From the NCBI RefSeq assembly GCF_021462225.1, contig NC_061804.1:7863740-7927739 (forward strand): 64,000 nt of DNA, in the 5' to 3' direction. Under the pieces are notes generated by a model that worked only from the letters and a program-made list of their open reading frames with translations, was not told where the DNA came from and made no database searches. This DNA comes from Girardinichthys multiradiatus (Eukaryota; Chordata; Actinopteri; Cyprinodontiformes; Goodeidae). The position numbers and the translations under genes were made by a program. Of the stretch, positions 31,876 to 43,780 are shown one piece after another (the first letter of the stretch is position 1; every line of letters begins with the position of its first letter).

Positions 31876-33100
31876 TTCGATTTTCTTGCTTGTATGAATG
31901 TGTTTATTTAATTTGATTTGATTTATGACACTATTTAACTAGAGAATGGTGGATATATTAGTTTTATTACAATTATAAAATTAGTATGTGGTGCAGGGCT
32001 GAGGAACAGAGATTGGCTATTTTTCTGTATTTCTTTCCTTTAGTCAAACTCCAAATTTGTTAATCTAAGTTATCAAAAAATGAGACAGTAAATAAATGTT
32101 TTTAAAGGCTTTATACATTTAAAAACATAATCATATATGTTACACAACACATTTTTATGAATAAAAAAATGTATTAAGATTCCAGGCCCACCCCCTTCCC
32201 CTACTGGATCATACTGATTCTTATAATTTTGCACTTACTTTGACTGTCACCACTGAGTTTTCATTATTTAACCTCAATTCCTTTCCAAGTCAATGTTAGC
32301 CAATGTGAAAGATACAGAAAATGTTTAATATTCTAATTAATGTATTTTTCTTCTGTTAAGATACAATAGTTGGTCACTTTTTGTTGTTGTTTAGCATTAC
32401 AGCTTAGCCAACTAACAATAACAAACTTACCCTGGCATAAAAATGTTAGACACTATCAAAACCTTTTAAGATTAAGTTTAACAGCGTTTCCCTACCGCAC
32501 TGCTAACGTAATAGTAATTAAAATTAATTTGTAATTCCCTTTTAAAATACCCAGGTAGCTACAAATTTTAAAGCCTATATTTGAGAAAACATGAAAAAAG
32601 GTTTGACGCAATTATCTAATTCATAAACCCTGTTATTTTTAGTGTTAGTTATAGTTGTGTCCTCTTGTTAGAACATTGCACTGCTGATTCTGTCTAGTTC
32701 TGTTTTCACAACAGAAAAGAGGCAGTTGCTGTAAAAACAAGTTAGTTTTTAATTCCCTGCCACATCAAATCTCTGAGAAGCACCCTACTGGTTTTAGATA
32801 AAACAACTCAGGATTAGGCACTGGAGCTTCTTTGTCCATTATCTTTTCTTATTTTTTCATTAAACATCTGCTGTCCTGTTTGCCATGCCAGTGCTATTGT
32901 ACTTCTTTGTACTTTTATCTATTAGAATATTTACATTTTATTTGACATTTTATTCTTGTGACAATGCATTCAAACATATAAACACTGTATTTGTCTGAGG
33001 GTGCTTCCCAGATCTCTCATTACAAAGGTGAGCTCAAATGTGAAGCTGTTGATTTGTATCTACTTTCCAACCAATCATGTTCTATTGGTAAATAGTCATG
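31876..33100. other. Spacer, no gene seen
   Basis: AT-rich with no convincing frame, RNA gene or repeat border. Confidence 0.5.
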
Positions 33101-33104
33101 ATAA

Positions 33105-33540
33105 TGTCACAGTCTGGGTTTGGATCGGACCAAAGTGCAGATAAGAGCTTGGCAGCAGCATGTTTGTAAGAGTCTTCAAGTTTTATTCCAAAAAGGTTTT
33201 CAAAGCAAAACAAAGCACTGCAGGTATGAGATAATAAGTTGAGGTTCCCAAACTTACACATACTGAACACTGCAGGAACATGGCATGACGAGGGGAGCGA
33301 GTTGTGAGACGAGGAACCAGCAAAGGACAATGAAATAAACCAACCAATAAACAGAGTGAGAACAAAGGCAGGTAATCAAGGAACTAAGAACAGGTGTGAC
33401 AAGTAGGCAGGGAAGCAGAGGGAGCAGGTGAACCTAATAAAACTAAAGCATGAGGAAATAAACAGACTGCAAAAACCCAAACTAAATCAAAAGTTGAAAA
33501 CACAAGAACACAAAATAGTCAAAGATGTCATATCATGAAA
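33105..33540. repeat. Fish interspersed repeat fragment
   Basis: Contains AAGGAACTAAGAACAGGTGT, GCAGGGAAGCAGAGGGAGCA and AACACAAGAACACAAAATAG, a purine-rich pattern common in teleost interspersed repeats (often LTR or MITE related). No ends resolved. Confidence 0.4.
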
Positions 33541-34780
33541 GATCAATGATCATAATAGATGGATCATGATCAAAAGAAAGAGAATCTGTACACAAGCTGT
33601 TTGAGTCTCCTCTGTAGAATGGCTCTGTAATACAGATAGGCTCTGTTATCTCAGGGGACTTGGAGTGGAGTTGCTGCTCTATTGCATCTAAAGTTCTGGT
33701 TTGAGCATCTGATTAAGATGGTTCACTTCCCATTGAAGGTTCTCCAGCTACATCCCACTGGGAGGAGATCCCAGTGCAAACGTAGGACTTGCTGTCAGAA
33801 CTAAACATTCCTTCTGGCCTGGAATCTCTTTGGGGTCCCACAGGGGAAGGTGAAGAGAGTCACGGGTTTTGGTCTAAGACCTGTTACCTCCTTTACTAAA
33901 CCTCAGAAAAAAGTGCGTTTATGATAAATTAATCAATAAATTGCATAATTTTAAAAAAATGCACACATTAGTAAGCGAAACGGTTTTCTTAAACATTTGT
34001 GATTTGTTAGTTGTTCACACTACTGCTGGATTTGATAGACATTCCAGCTCAGAAACTTAAGTTTCACAGAGACAAATTGCTCCCTGTAAAACATCTGGCG
34101 AGTTTTGTAATGCACATATAAACACACACAGACAACTAAGCATTACATGTTTAAAGAGGTTAATGATGTCAGAATGGAAGAGTTGAGCCGAAAGTAGTTC
34201 AGGAATTACAACACAGATGTTAATATACAGATTCAAAATCCAGGCAACAGGGAATAAAAAACCATTTACAGTTTATCACAGGTTTATAACAGGTCTGCTG
34301 CAAATATTGTTCAGAACTTGATAATTGCTTGAGTCACAACCCTCTCATCTCCCTCCTGAAAGCATGCCACCTCCATTACACAGATGTGATTGGATGCAGC
34401 TAAACAGTGAACAAGGAGATGGCATTGGGAATGAGAGGAATGCTGAGAAAATAATTTGAATAGTGCTTTGGAAGTGGGTCTATTTTAATTACTCTGCACT
34501 CATTGCAGCTGTTAAATAGTGTACCCAGCCCGCACCCCGTGTGACTGGAACTTTTTGCTGACTGCTTTTGTACTGTACAAATACTGTGTCTAAAACTGCA
34601 GGATGGGTTGTGGGCTTGCACCAAGCAGCATGTTGATTTACATTGGAGATGGAAGGAGTGAAAGGAAAGCCTAGCATGTTGTCTACTGCACAAGTTAGAG
34701 GGCTGGTCTTCATAAACAAGAGGCCCATTACAGAGGCACTTGTCACAAGAACATTACAGTATTGGGTCTGCTACACCAGC
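33541..34780. other. Spacer, no gene seen
   Basis: No coding similarity recognised. The last 200 bases may be the upstream part of the LINE relic that is clear from about 34780. Confidence 0.4.
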
Positions 34781-35098
34781 CTGGACCCAAAATGGCAAAC
34801 AGAGCAAAGATGCACCTGAAACATTCCAGCACATGACAGCTGTGTGCAAGATGCTAGCAGGCAAAGCGTATGTGTAGCGTCCTAACCAAGTGTCAGGAAT
34901 AGTGTACAGGAACATCTGTGTCAAGTTTGGGTTAGATGTCCCTCACAGAGAGTGGTGAAAAGCAATAGGTTTTGGATGACATGGGGGACTTGCAGATCTA
35001 GACTGATAAGCTGGAGATGGTTAACCAACTGGCTTGTGAACAAATGGGAAAAGAGTTCAATAGTGATCGGTGTAGCAATTCCAAGCAACAGTGTAAGG

Positions 35099-35275
35099 AT
35101 TATGATTCTTGATTGTATCAAAAATTATAATTAAAAATCAAAATTCAGAAAAATAATTTCTTAACCAAAAATCATTGCTTACAAATAGAAATCAGAGATG
35201 TCCTCTGGTGTTGTGATTATGGGCTCATAAGCACTTAATAATTACAATTAGTGACCAGAGTGTCATGCACCCCAA
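35099..35275 (-). repeat. Fragment of the LTR family at 39.3-40.7 kb
   Basis: Shares ATTATGATT(C/A)TTGATTG, AATTATAATTAAA, TTAACCAAAA and AGAGATGT(C/T)...CTGGTGTTGT with 39288-39420, in the same orientation. Corresponds to the 3' (U5) end of the LTR as read on the minus strand. Confidence 0.7.
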
Positions 35276-35399
35276 CTCAAAAACAGGTCAAATATGAGCA
35301 ACCATTGCAGTCGACTGAATCAACAAGGAGGAAAACTAATCTCCTTGGACACCTCTGTGTTCCAAGAATAGCCTCTGAGATCTCTGTCCAGAAGGGTGC

Positions 35400-36788
35400 C
35401 TACTTTTATGGCTAGGGTTAAAACTTTCCTTTTTGATAAAGCTTATAGTTAGAGTGGCTTAGGTTATCCTGAGCTATCTTCCTTATATTTACCTCCGCCT
35501 TCTTCCCTCCCTGTTGGATGGAGTAAGGGGGAGTCAGGTTTAGCCTAAACCGGCTCGGTTGTGGTTGAGGTGCAAACACACCCTCCATTTCTGCTACCTG
35601 TATGACCCCTTCTCTCCAATGGTTATAATCAGTCAGACAAAGAGAGGTATCCCAATCCTTGTGACCATCAGTGGGCTCTAAATGGACAAATATCAGTTTA
35701 TTATTTTACTTAGTGCCCCTACACGTGGCCCGTTCTGGCGTGGCCAGGCTCTGGCACTCGGTGGTTTGGTCTGGCCTCCCCGGCGGCCCCGCGCCATTCC
35801 GGACCCTTTGTGGGGTGCCTTGAGATGACATTATTGTAAATAAGCGCTATATAAATAAATAAACTGAAACTATCTCTGTAGTTATGCTGCTATAAGCTTA
35901 GGCTGCTGGAGGACATAATGACCACTTTCACCCTCTTTGCTACATTCTCACACTACTCTCCAATTTTGCATTATTTGCTTTTATTTCAGTTTTTAACTTT
36001 ATGTTCTCTCTCTTTTCTCTTCCTTGAAGGTACACCTGGCCTGACTCTGTGTCTACCTGTGACACCTTTCTGGAGAGGGGCATCGTCCAAGCTTCTGCAG
36101 GCAACAACTTAATGCTCACCTTCTACCGATGATCCACTTGGCCCTGTCTTTTAATGTTTAACTCTTTCTCTCTCCTAGATATAGCAATTGACTGAGCTTT
36201 TACTGTAACTAACTCTATGTGCTCTCTTTCAGACTCTAACCTTGAAAACTGGCTCAGAGTTTATCTGTTCTTTCTTTCTAGATGAAACGACTAAAGGAGC
36301 TACATCCATTAACATTTACTTTTCCTTCCAATAGAAAGTACTCTTGGATCAGTGCTTCTTTCTTCTTTTCGTGTTTCTGCTCTGTTCTCTCAAACCCCCA
36401 GTCGGTTGTGGCAGATGGCCGCTCACACTGAGCCTGGTTCTGGTTCTGCTGGAGGTTTCTTCCTGTTAAAAGGGAGTTTTTCCTCTCCACTGTCGCTACA
36501 TGCATGCTCAGTATGAGGGATTGCTGCAAAGTCAACGCCAGTGACTGTCCACTGTCTCTACATGCTCATCCAGGAAGAGTGAATGCTACAAGTCACTGAC
36601 TGGATGCAATCTGCTGGGTTTCCTTAGATAGAAAAACTTTTTATCCAATTTGAATAAATAACTGAATCTGACTGCACTGTTCAATGATTAGGATTAATTG
36701 GAATGTATGTACCTGACTTTTGTGAAGTGCCTTGAGACGACGTGTTGTGAATTGGCGCTAAATAAATAAACTGAATTGAATTGATTTG
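35400..36788 (+). mobile_element. 5'-truncated LINE insertion A (3' UTR) with target duplication
   Basis: Flanked by a perfect 8-bp duplication AAGGGTGC (35392-35399 and 36789-36796). Starts in TTTTGATAAAGCTTATAGTT and ends in TTGGCGCTAAATAAATAAAC with GAATT repeats, a LINE-type 3' tail. Contains the familiar fish segment GGAGGTTTCTTCCTGTTAAA. Non-coding. Itself interrupted by insertion B. Confidence 0.85.
35480..35869 (+). mobile_element. Insertion B nested in LINE insertion A
   Basis: 390 bp flanked by CTATCT (35474-35479 and 35870-35875). Ends GCGCTATATAAATAAATAAA, a LINE or LINE-mobilised tail. The host sequence reads continuously across it (GAGCTATCT to CTGTAGTTATGCTGC). GC-rich stretch near 35770. 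Confidence 0.8.
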
Positions 36789-37175
36789 AAGGGTGCAGTG
36801 ATAGGAACAGCTCAGATACTGTGCAGAACCCTCAAGCTCCGGGACTCTGGTAAGGACCCAAGCTTGAAATGGAACCGCCAGAGCAGATAAGGCGAATGAA
36901 AAGGCCTAATGTGCAAAGTTCCATCCACAAAGTCTTGGATGTCATCCCCAGAGCTTAATCATACTAATGCTAATTGAAGCGTGTCATTAGCTTTTCAGCA
37001 ATTATAATAACGTTTCTATTGCTGTAATGGCAACCAGATGTTTTCAAAAACTATTTGAAAGGGTATAAATAATTTTCAACATGCCATTTGTAAGAGAACT
37101 TATGTTAAAAAAAATACTTTTTCTAAAATTGTTACTCCTTTACATGGTTTTGTTATCTATTGAGAGATTTCTGAT

Positions 37176-37727
37176 TCATTTACTAAAAGAAACAAATGTC
37201 TGCTCTCGATTAATTGAAAATAATTTTAAATATAATTCTGCAATAAGTATGAATAATTTTGGCTTAACTGTGCATCCAGCAAACTTGTAGTCCCATTGTC
37301 TCCAATATTTTGTCCCCCTGTGCTGTTGTAGGTGAGGTGTAAAGTTCATCATCTCCATGAGGTGAATATGCTTGACAGTGGTTATTAGTAATGCTAGTGA
37401 GGGATGAGCTTGTTTAAGCCAGAATTTAGTGATGGCTTTTTTACATGCAGCAGCTGATATCCTGAAAAGATAAACACCATATTTACATACATAGTCTGGG
37501 GCAATACCAAGGAACAACAAGTAAAAAGATAAATACATTTGAACACCCAGCATTAGTTTTATCACCCTTTTCCAAAAACCAACAATAACTGGACATGACA
37601 TGGAGAAAGTGTAGTAAAATAACGGACCAGAGTTTTCCAATAAAGGTCTTTCAGATTGATTGAGTGAGTTAGTTGTACAGCTCTGAGATTTCCCTTCCTT
37701 CATCCAAACATCCTTAGGTACCTTCAC
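37176..37727 (-). pseudogene. L1-type LINE ORF2, C-terminal fragment
   Basis: One open frame of 183 codons. It shows the C-terminal region of fish L1-like ORF2: CPVIVGFWKRVIKLMLGVQM, LLFLGIAPDYV, AAACKKAITKFWLKQAHPSL, and EMMNFTPHLQQ followed by YWRQWDY. No RT or endonuclease part nearby. 5'-truncated copy on the minus strand. Confidence 0.8.
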
Positions 37728-38779
37728 ATCAAAATCTTTTTCTACTGATGCTTTACTTGAACCTGCGTGTCAGTTTATGGAACTGAGATCTAAAGAAAGC
37801 TTTGACCTAATATTAACCAAGCCGTGCACACAAAAACTCTCATAGAAAGGGCCAAACACAACATGTCAGAAAATTATCTCTTTTTTCTCAGTCACAGCAA
37901 GCATGGTAAAAATTGTTCAAAAATGCCATGAGGGAAGGGTTAATGAAGACAAATTGGTCCATATGAGGTAAGTCTGTTAGATCACTGGATCACTTTTATG
38001 AGAAAAGACTCATTCTTGTCCAACATTTCCTAAGGAATATTAACATTTCTGTTACTGTGAACTGAAAAAAGTAATTTTCCACACCACTGTTCAGAAACCA
38101 GCCTCTTGCCATCTCAGTGGTCAGGGCCTGTGCACTCCAAATGGTGTCGATTACATGAATGAGACCTGCTGCATTCAAATTATACTTTTCATATGCCAGA
38201 CCTACAAGACCAGGTTTTCCAGTTGAGGATGAAATAATGAAATACATCCTCTCAGGAAGCCAGGTCCCTGTGCAGGCTGGAGATGGCTATGGCTGGCATC
38301 AGGGGAGCAGAACAATTTCCATTATCCAATGGCATGTTGCCCACATTGTGGCTATCACTATCAATAAAAGATCCTCTCCTTCACTCTTTTTAAGACCATT
38401 CAAGAGAATGGGTTGTTAAATCAGGGAAATTTGGGAAATGCATTGAACATTCTTTAAAGGGTATTTCAACTCACAAACTAATCTTTCATCAATTGGCTAA
38501 ATTTGAGTGGTACAGTACATGTCTAAGGCATAGAGCCTAAAAGTGATCACAAAAAAGCAAATATTTTTCTAGGCAAACTTATTATGCATAGATAGGTAAA
38601 AACATATACATTTGGTTGTTAACAAATGTCAGATTCACATCTTTAATATAGTAAAGATACTAAACGTATGTTTCAACAAATCACGAGTGATTTAGTTTTC
38701 TTCAGTTAGGAAGCTACCTTATTACATCACAGAAGCCCCCTCCCCTTAACACTGCTGACCCATGATTGCAGGACACACA

Positions 38780-39010
38780 CATCTCCTCTTTTATATGTTT
38801 GCAGATGACACGACTGTGGTAGGTCACATCAGCAACAGTGATGAGACTGCCATAAAGGTGTGAGGGCAGCCACCTGGCCGTGTGGTGCAAGAACAACAAT
38901 CTCCACCTGAATGGGTCTGATTCTTAGTCCTCGATGCGGCTGTCACTCATGTCTTCCCCCTACCTCCTGCCAGTTTCCTGTCCTTTTATTCTAAATTTGA
39001 CATTTGAAAA
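38780..39010 (+). mobile_element. LINE RT fragment joined to a SINE tail
   Basis: 38785-38868 encodes FYMFADDTTVVGHISNSDET, the RT catalytic FADD box of a jockey/CR1/L2-type LINE, ending in a stop. From about 38917 the sequence is a SINE-like body (AGTCCTCGATGCGGCTGTCA, CATGTCTTCCCCCT, TTTCCTGTC). The same SINE type recurs at 49196. Confidence 0.7.
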
Positions 39011-39281
39011 ACCTTGATTTGTTGCTGCTACAAGAGCCAGTAGACTTAATCTGTGCTGATCAGATGAAGCAGCCCTGTATTTTATTTAGAGAGAAGTAGT
39101 GCTAGAGGGTGCTAGGTTTACCCTTTATGGGTAGCCGTCTTGGATTTAATAAATACTGACAGTCAATTTGAAACCTTTGCATATTGTTTGTTTTCAGGAA
39201 GGGATATTTCCTGGTAATAGGGTTTCCTGTTTTTATGACTTTCTGAACCTATACGTCACACCTCAATTTGCCTTTTGGAAT

Positions 39282-40718
39282 TGTTGGGAATTATGATTAT
39301 TGATTGATTAATCTTGATCAATAATTATAATTAAAGATCACAATTTGACAAAATCAATTTTTTAACCAAAATCCTCATTTCTGAATCGAGACCAGAGATG
39401 TTTCTGGTGTTGTAATTGTGGCCCAACGCCTTTGACAATTACAACTGTTAAATAATCCGTAATAATTAATAACTATTACCAGAGATGTCACTGTTTAATC
39501 GAACGTTTCTACTGAAACGTGTGGAACGTTAACCTTATTTTGACTGACAAATAACTCTTGCACAAAATAAACACAGAACACCTTCCGTAATCATCTATGT
39601 GAATATTTATTAAGTCACCTACTCAACACGCGAAGTTCTACATCAAAAGGGGTAAAATATCTAACTAAGCAAAAATAAAGCAAAACAGCAGTGGGGTTGT
39701 ATTGAATCAACCAGCAGTTATGGCAAAAAAAAATGAGAATCTGACGAAGGGGTGTGGGGTGAGTGGAGGTTGGGGTGCAGCTCCAACTGTAACTCAGTTG
39801 TGCTCAATAATAAAACCTTCCCCCCAACTCCTGAGCACACAAAGAGTTGTAAAACTCTTGGCGGCAAGCTAGCAAGCAGTGAGGTTGGAGACAAAGAAAA
39901 ATGGGGAATTTCACCATGAGGTTATTACAGCAGTCCAGTCTCACAGCGCACAGAGCTAGGAGCACAGCAGCTTCAGACATCAGCACAGCACATCAAAGTT
40001 TCAATAAGCAAGGTTACATGCACATATCATTCAGAACACATTAGATTCTAACTAGCGATTCTCATCGCACTACAACCTCTGACCCTGCCCAGGCTTTCTA
40101 ATAAAGAAATAAAAATAAAGATGGGTTTTAGTTGTTGTCGACTTCCTTCTGAGCGGGGCTCGAGCGAGGAAGAGTGGGGTGAGGGGGTTAACTGTGCGTC
40201 CACAATTAACTTTAGGAAGAGCGGTCAGTCTTCGTCCTCTGGCCTTCTTGGCAAAAAGGAAAAATATGATCTGACCATCAAAGTCGACTGGGGATGAAAC
40301 GGTAGCCGTTCGACTCCTCGAAACTCCGTGTTCTTAGTTATGTGTTAAGCTCACGTCTTCGATTGGCAAAGTGAAATTTCTGGCCTTCTTATTCCAAAAA
40401 CCTCAGTTATGAATTGTTCGTTGGCCAATGAGAGAGAATAAATGAAATCCACTCGGGACTCTTCTCCAGGTGATGCTTCAGATGTTGGTGATCGGGTCAC
40501 GATCTCCAGCTGAAGGTGGAGTGTTCAAAACGGAGGCCTTCCTATATAGCGTCTTGTGACGTCAGACTTGGGATGCCCCGTCATATCAGTCGCAATGCTC
40601 GACGGGATATGTAGGAGCGGACTGTCCTGGATACAAAATGGCCGATGCCATTGGAGAGGCACAGTGACGTCCAACAACGTGCAGATAGTCCAATATTCAG
40701 CAAACAAGTCATCCAACA
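39282..40718 (-). mobile_element. Candidate solo LTR (1.44 kb) of a retrovirus-like element
   Basis: Read on the minus strand it begins TGTTGG (40718) and ends CCAACA (39282), the short inverted ends of LTRs. Just inside lie a perfect CRE TGACGTCA (40564-40557) and GCTATATAGG (40550-40541), well placed as enhancer and TATA box. An AATAAA at 39611-39606 may end the R region. There is no internal coding region. Flanks GGAAT and GAACA only partly match, so the target duplication is decayed or the ends are off by a few bases. A related fragment lies at 35099. Lineage not assigned. Confidence 0.65.
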
Positions 40719-40734
40719 GAACATTATATTATAG

Positions 40735-40840
40735 CAAACAGAGCTCTGGTATCGGAATAGTATAGTATCGGCGCATATCCAAACTATGGTATTGGGATCG
40801 GATCAGAAGTGAAAAAATGTGGATCGGTGCATCCCTACGT
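40735..40840. repeat. Short fish repeat tail
   Basis: GGTATCGGAATAGTATAGTA, then ATCGGATCAGAAGTGAAAAA and GTGGATCGGTGCATCCCTA, a repeat end often seen in fish genomes. No class assigned. Confidence 0.45.
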
Positions 40841-40844
40841 GAGA

Positions 40845-41015
40845 TCAGCAGAGAAGATCCTCTTCCCTCCCTACGGGATATCTACAACACCTGCCTCACC
40901 CGCAAAGCCCTAGAGGTGAGCCCACCCACCCATTTCGTAGCGGCTTTAACCTGCTGCCAACAGAAAGAAGGCTGAGAAGCCTCTGGGCTGGAACCAGCAT
41001 GCTAAAAACAGCTTT
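40845..41015 (+). pseudogene. LINE ORF2 C-terminal fragment (jockey/CR1-like)
   Basis: Sense pieces DPLPSLRDIYNTCLTRKALE and, after a frameshift, FNLLPTERRLRSLWAGTSML. These match the usual end of fish APE-type LINE ORF2 (SL..IY..R...KA; LLPSGRR.RS...RT). Confidence 0.65.
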
Positions 41016-43780
41016 ATTAATCACTTTATGAGGAACCTCAATTGTCTCCCAGCTTTGCCCCTCACCCTTTCTCCCTATGCACAAACAGACCCTGAACCTT
41101 AACCCACTTGCCTTCCTCTCAGCTAATAAGATCCTGTAATCTTCAGGGGTCTCCAGTGTTCTATCTATGAAATAACAGCACCTCACGAGCACTTAGACTG
41201 AAAAATGTAAACAAGTCAGGGACTACACCAGACATTTTATTAATCCATTCGTTGCTCTGGCAACGTTTAAACAATAGCCTGTGTTTGTGAACACTTTTTA
41301 TAATCCCAAACTGGCATTTCCAGTGTCAGTAGTGGTGTAAATGGGAGTTCCACAGATCATGTCAATCAGGATTTCTTAACAACGCTTGGCGATATTAACA
41401 GTGACAGTGTCTGGAGACTAAGCCATAAACAATGTTTATAGAGTCATGTCAAAAAAGGAATTGTGCACATAGTTCTGTGCAGTGCATTAAATGCATTAGC
41501 TATGTGATGGTCAGGTATATAAACAGCAGGAAGCTGAGCGACTGTGAGCTGCTATTTCATTTCTAATTTGTTTTTTATTGGTGTTAAAGCTCACTGTTAT
41601 GAGGTTTTGCACATAGTGCTCACAACATTGTGGTTCTTTGCTTTGACCCAGATCAGACTTTGTGCTTAAATAGAAATAGTTATTTAGTGCCAGAGTCAGG
41701 AACAACTCATCCTAAGCAAGTAAATGGTCTCTGGGAAGTTTTGTTACCCATAATTAGAAATATTTGTTTTCTAAACATCATTTCTAAATATTTGGGTTCA
41801 TATCATTTAGGTCTTACCGTTCTATTTATCACAATTTAAATCAACCACTCCTCTGCTACTCCTTTTTTGTTAACATTTTATCCATACATTTACATTCTCA
41901 CATTTATTCATACAACGTGTAAATCATAGAGGACACTAACCTGGTGGCTCACTTTGAAGCTCCTAAAATTTCTAGATTTGCGCTGGAAAGTTAAAATATG
42001 GCACTTCTTCGGTTCAGAGTAGCAGAAATCCCACCTCTATATCTCTTCCCACTCTTAAAATAAAGTCACAATGCATTTTCTGTACTCTGAAGCTGCACGT
42101 CTACATTCTTTTCCACTACCTTTTGCTTAATAACTGTGATTATTATTGGAAAATATATATTTTCCTATGAGTTCTTTCAGTCTTGTGTAATGTGTGACAA
42201 TAAGGAAATCTCACTTATTCCTGTCTGTCTCTATTGTTTCCAGCTTTTGAATGAAAATTCTATTACATTTGACATAAAGAGTCACAATGACATAATAGTT
42301 ATTTTTTAAAGCTTAAATCTATTATAAAGGCATAGACAAAGCAAAAAACATAGAGAAATGCATTGAAAGAGAAGACCAACAACTGGTTTTCTGTTTTCTG
42401 TACAAAATTGTTAAGGACCACAATGGTCTTAGTGGGTCAAAACGAAAACCTATTTCTTTAAGAGCAGAAAGTTTTGTCTGCTTGTAAAACACAAGCATAA
42501 TATGTTTTGTTTCAACTCTTAGTCAGACATTCATACATCATTCAGTATGATGTTCTGCTGCCAGGGTTCACCATCTCCACCAATGATTAAACAATGATTT
42601 TGAGATTTCTATGAACTCCTAAAGAGCATACCTTTTAGAGAAAAGCAAAGACAAAACAGTTATGCTTGAAGACAATGCAAAGTGACATACAACCTCATCA
42701 GCTACATAGAGTCATAGAATGTCTGACAGTTTAATGGGTTTGTTAAGTTAAACTATGAAATCTAAAAGTGCATCTTATGCAAGGCATTAAAAATAGGCTT
42801 TGCTAGTGAGCAGTAACTCAAAATATGGCTTACACCTTGTTTACAATTCAGTTTGTTTGTCACATGTCACACTGTGTCAGAGCAGACATGCCAGCACTTG
42901 ACTTGAATTATGCAGAAATGTTTAGTTCCGGCTCTGTAGGTTTTCAGTGACACAAATTCAGATTCTGCTTTGAACTGCACTATTTTCCTCCCTGCAAAAC
43001 ATTGGAAAATACCCTTTAGAGAAAGGATTAAATTATTTGGATGGTGTTTAGTGAAAACCTAGCAACCTAAGCAGTTCTGGGAATAGATTTGTAACATTAA
43101 AGAGCTTTGAAAATGTTTCAGAAGCCCCTAAAGCTAAGATTATTTCACACTCATTAAAACACTCTAAAAAACACACAACTTGCAGAAAAATTAAGATACT
43201 GTTTCAATAAGGAAGAGGATGCAGGATTTGGGGACTCTAGAAGTAACTACAATTTTTAGCAACAAGAAAACAACGTATTGTGTTTTTTCTTTGTGCGAAC
43301 ACTGATACACTATCTGGAAGTTTTGGCAGGAATTATGGTGTGAACAACACTTCAAATTGTTTGTACATTTGTTGGTTGCATGCAGAGATTATATTTTGCA
43401 GGGTGGGTAAATCTGAAACTAGTTTAGGAAGATGACTGAACTTTAAGTAAATAAAGTAATTTGAAAATGAGCCTGTAGGTTTTTGTCATTAAACAAAAAC
43501 AGGACACAGATAGCTTTAAGAGAAGAAGATTTAAAATTAAAAAAGGATTCATGAATTCATTGCCCAGAGACATGATTATGCAATACATAATGCAACCCAC
43601 ATGCTGTTCCAAAAATCATAACACTGCATTTTCTTTTACCGCTGATGTTGTGGGGTCTTCTTACTGTTTAAAGATGTAATTGAGGCACTTTTAAAGCAAA
43701 ATAAGGCAAAATATCATTGTTTAAATAAGCATATTTTAAAACACTAAAATACTTACATAAGAAGTAACAGCACAAATTTA
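41016..43780. other. Spacer, no gene seen
   Basis: AT-rich, low in CpG. No frame with similarity, no RNA gene and no clear repeat ends. Confidence 0.5.

Larger units (their letters stand above)
34780..36905 (+). mobile_element. R2/NeSL-like LINE relic interrupted by younger insertions
   Basis: C-terminal part of a LINE with a restriction-like endonuclease. Plus-strand sense: KDAPETFQHMTAVCKMLAGK (zinc-knuckle region), NQVSGIVYRNICVKFGLDVP, VVKSNR, and IVIGVAIPSNS (counterpart of VVIDVAIPSDS) to about 35098. It resumes as ASEISVQKG (35372-35398), and the end AVIGTAQILCRTLKL lies at 36793-36840. Between these are an LTR-derived fragment (35099 to about 35275) and a LINE insertion (35400-36788). 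Stops and shifts throughout. Confidence 0.75.

Noticed and set aside
31544..31916. Long Tyr/Ile-rich open frames on both strands
   Set aside because: They are translations of the TA microsatellite; any frame of such a repeat stays open.
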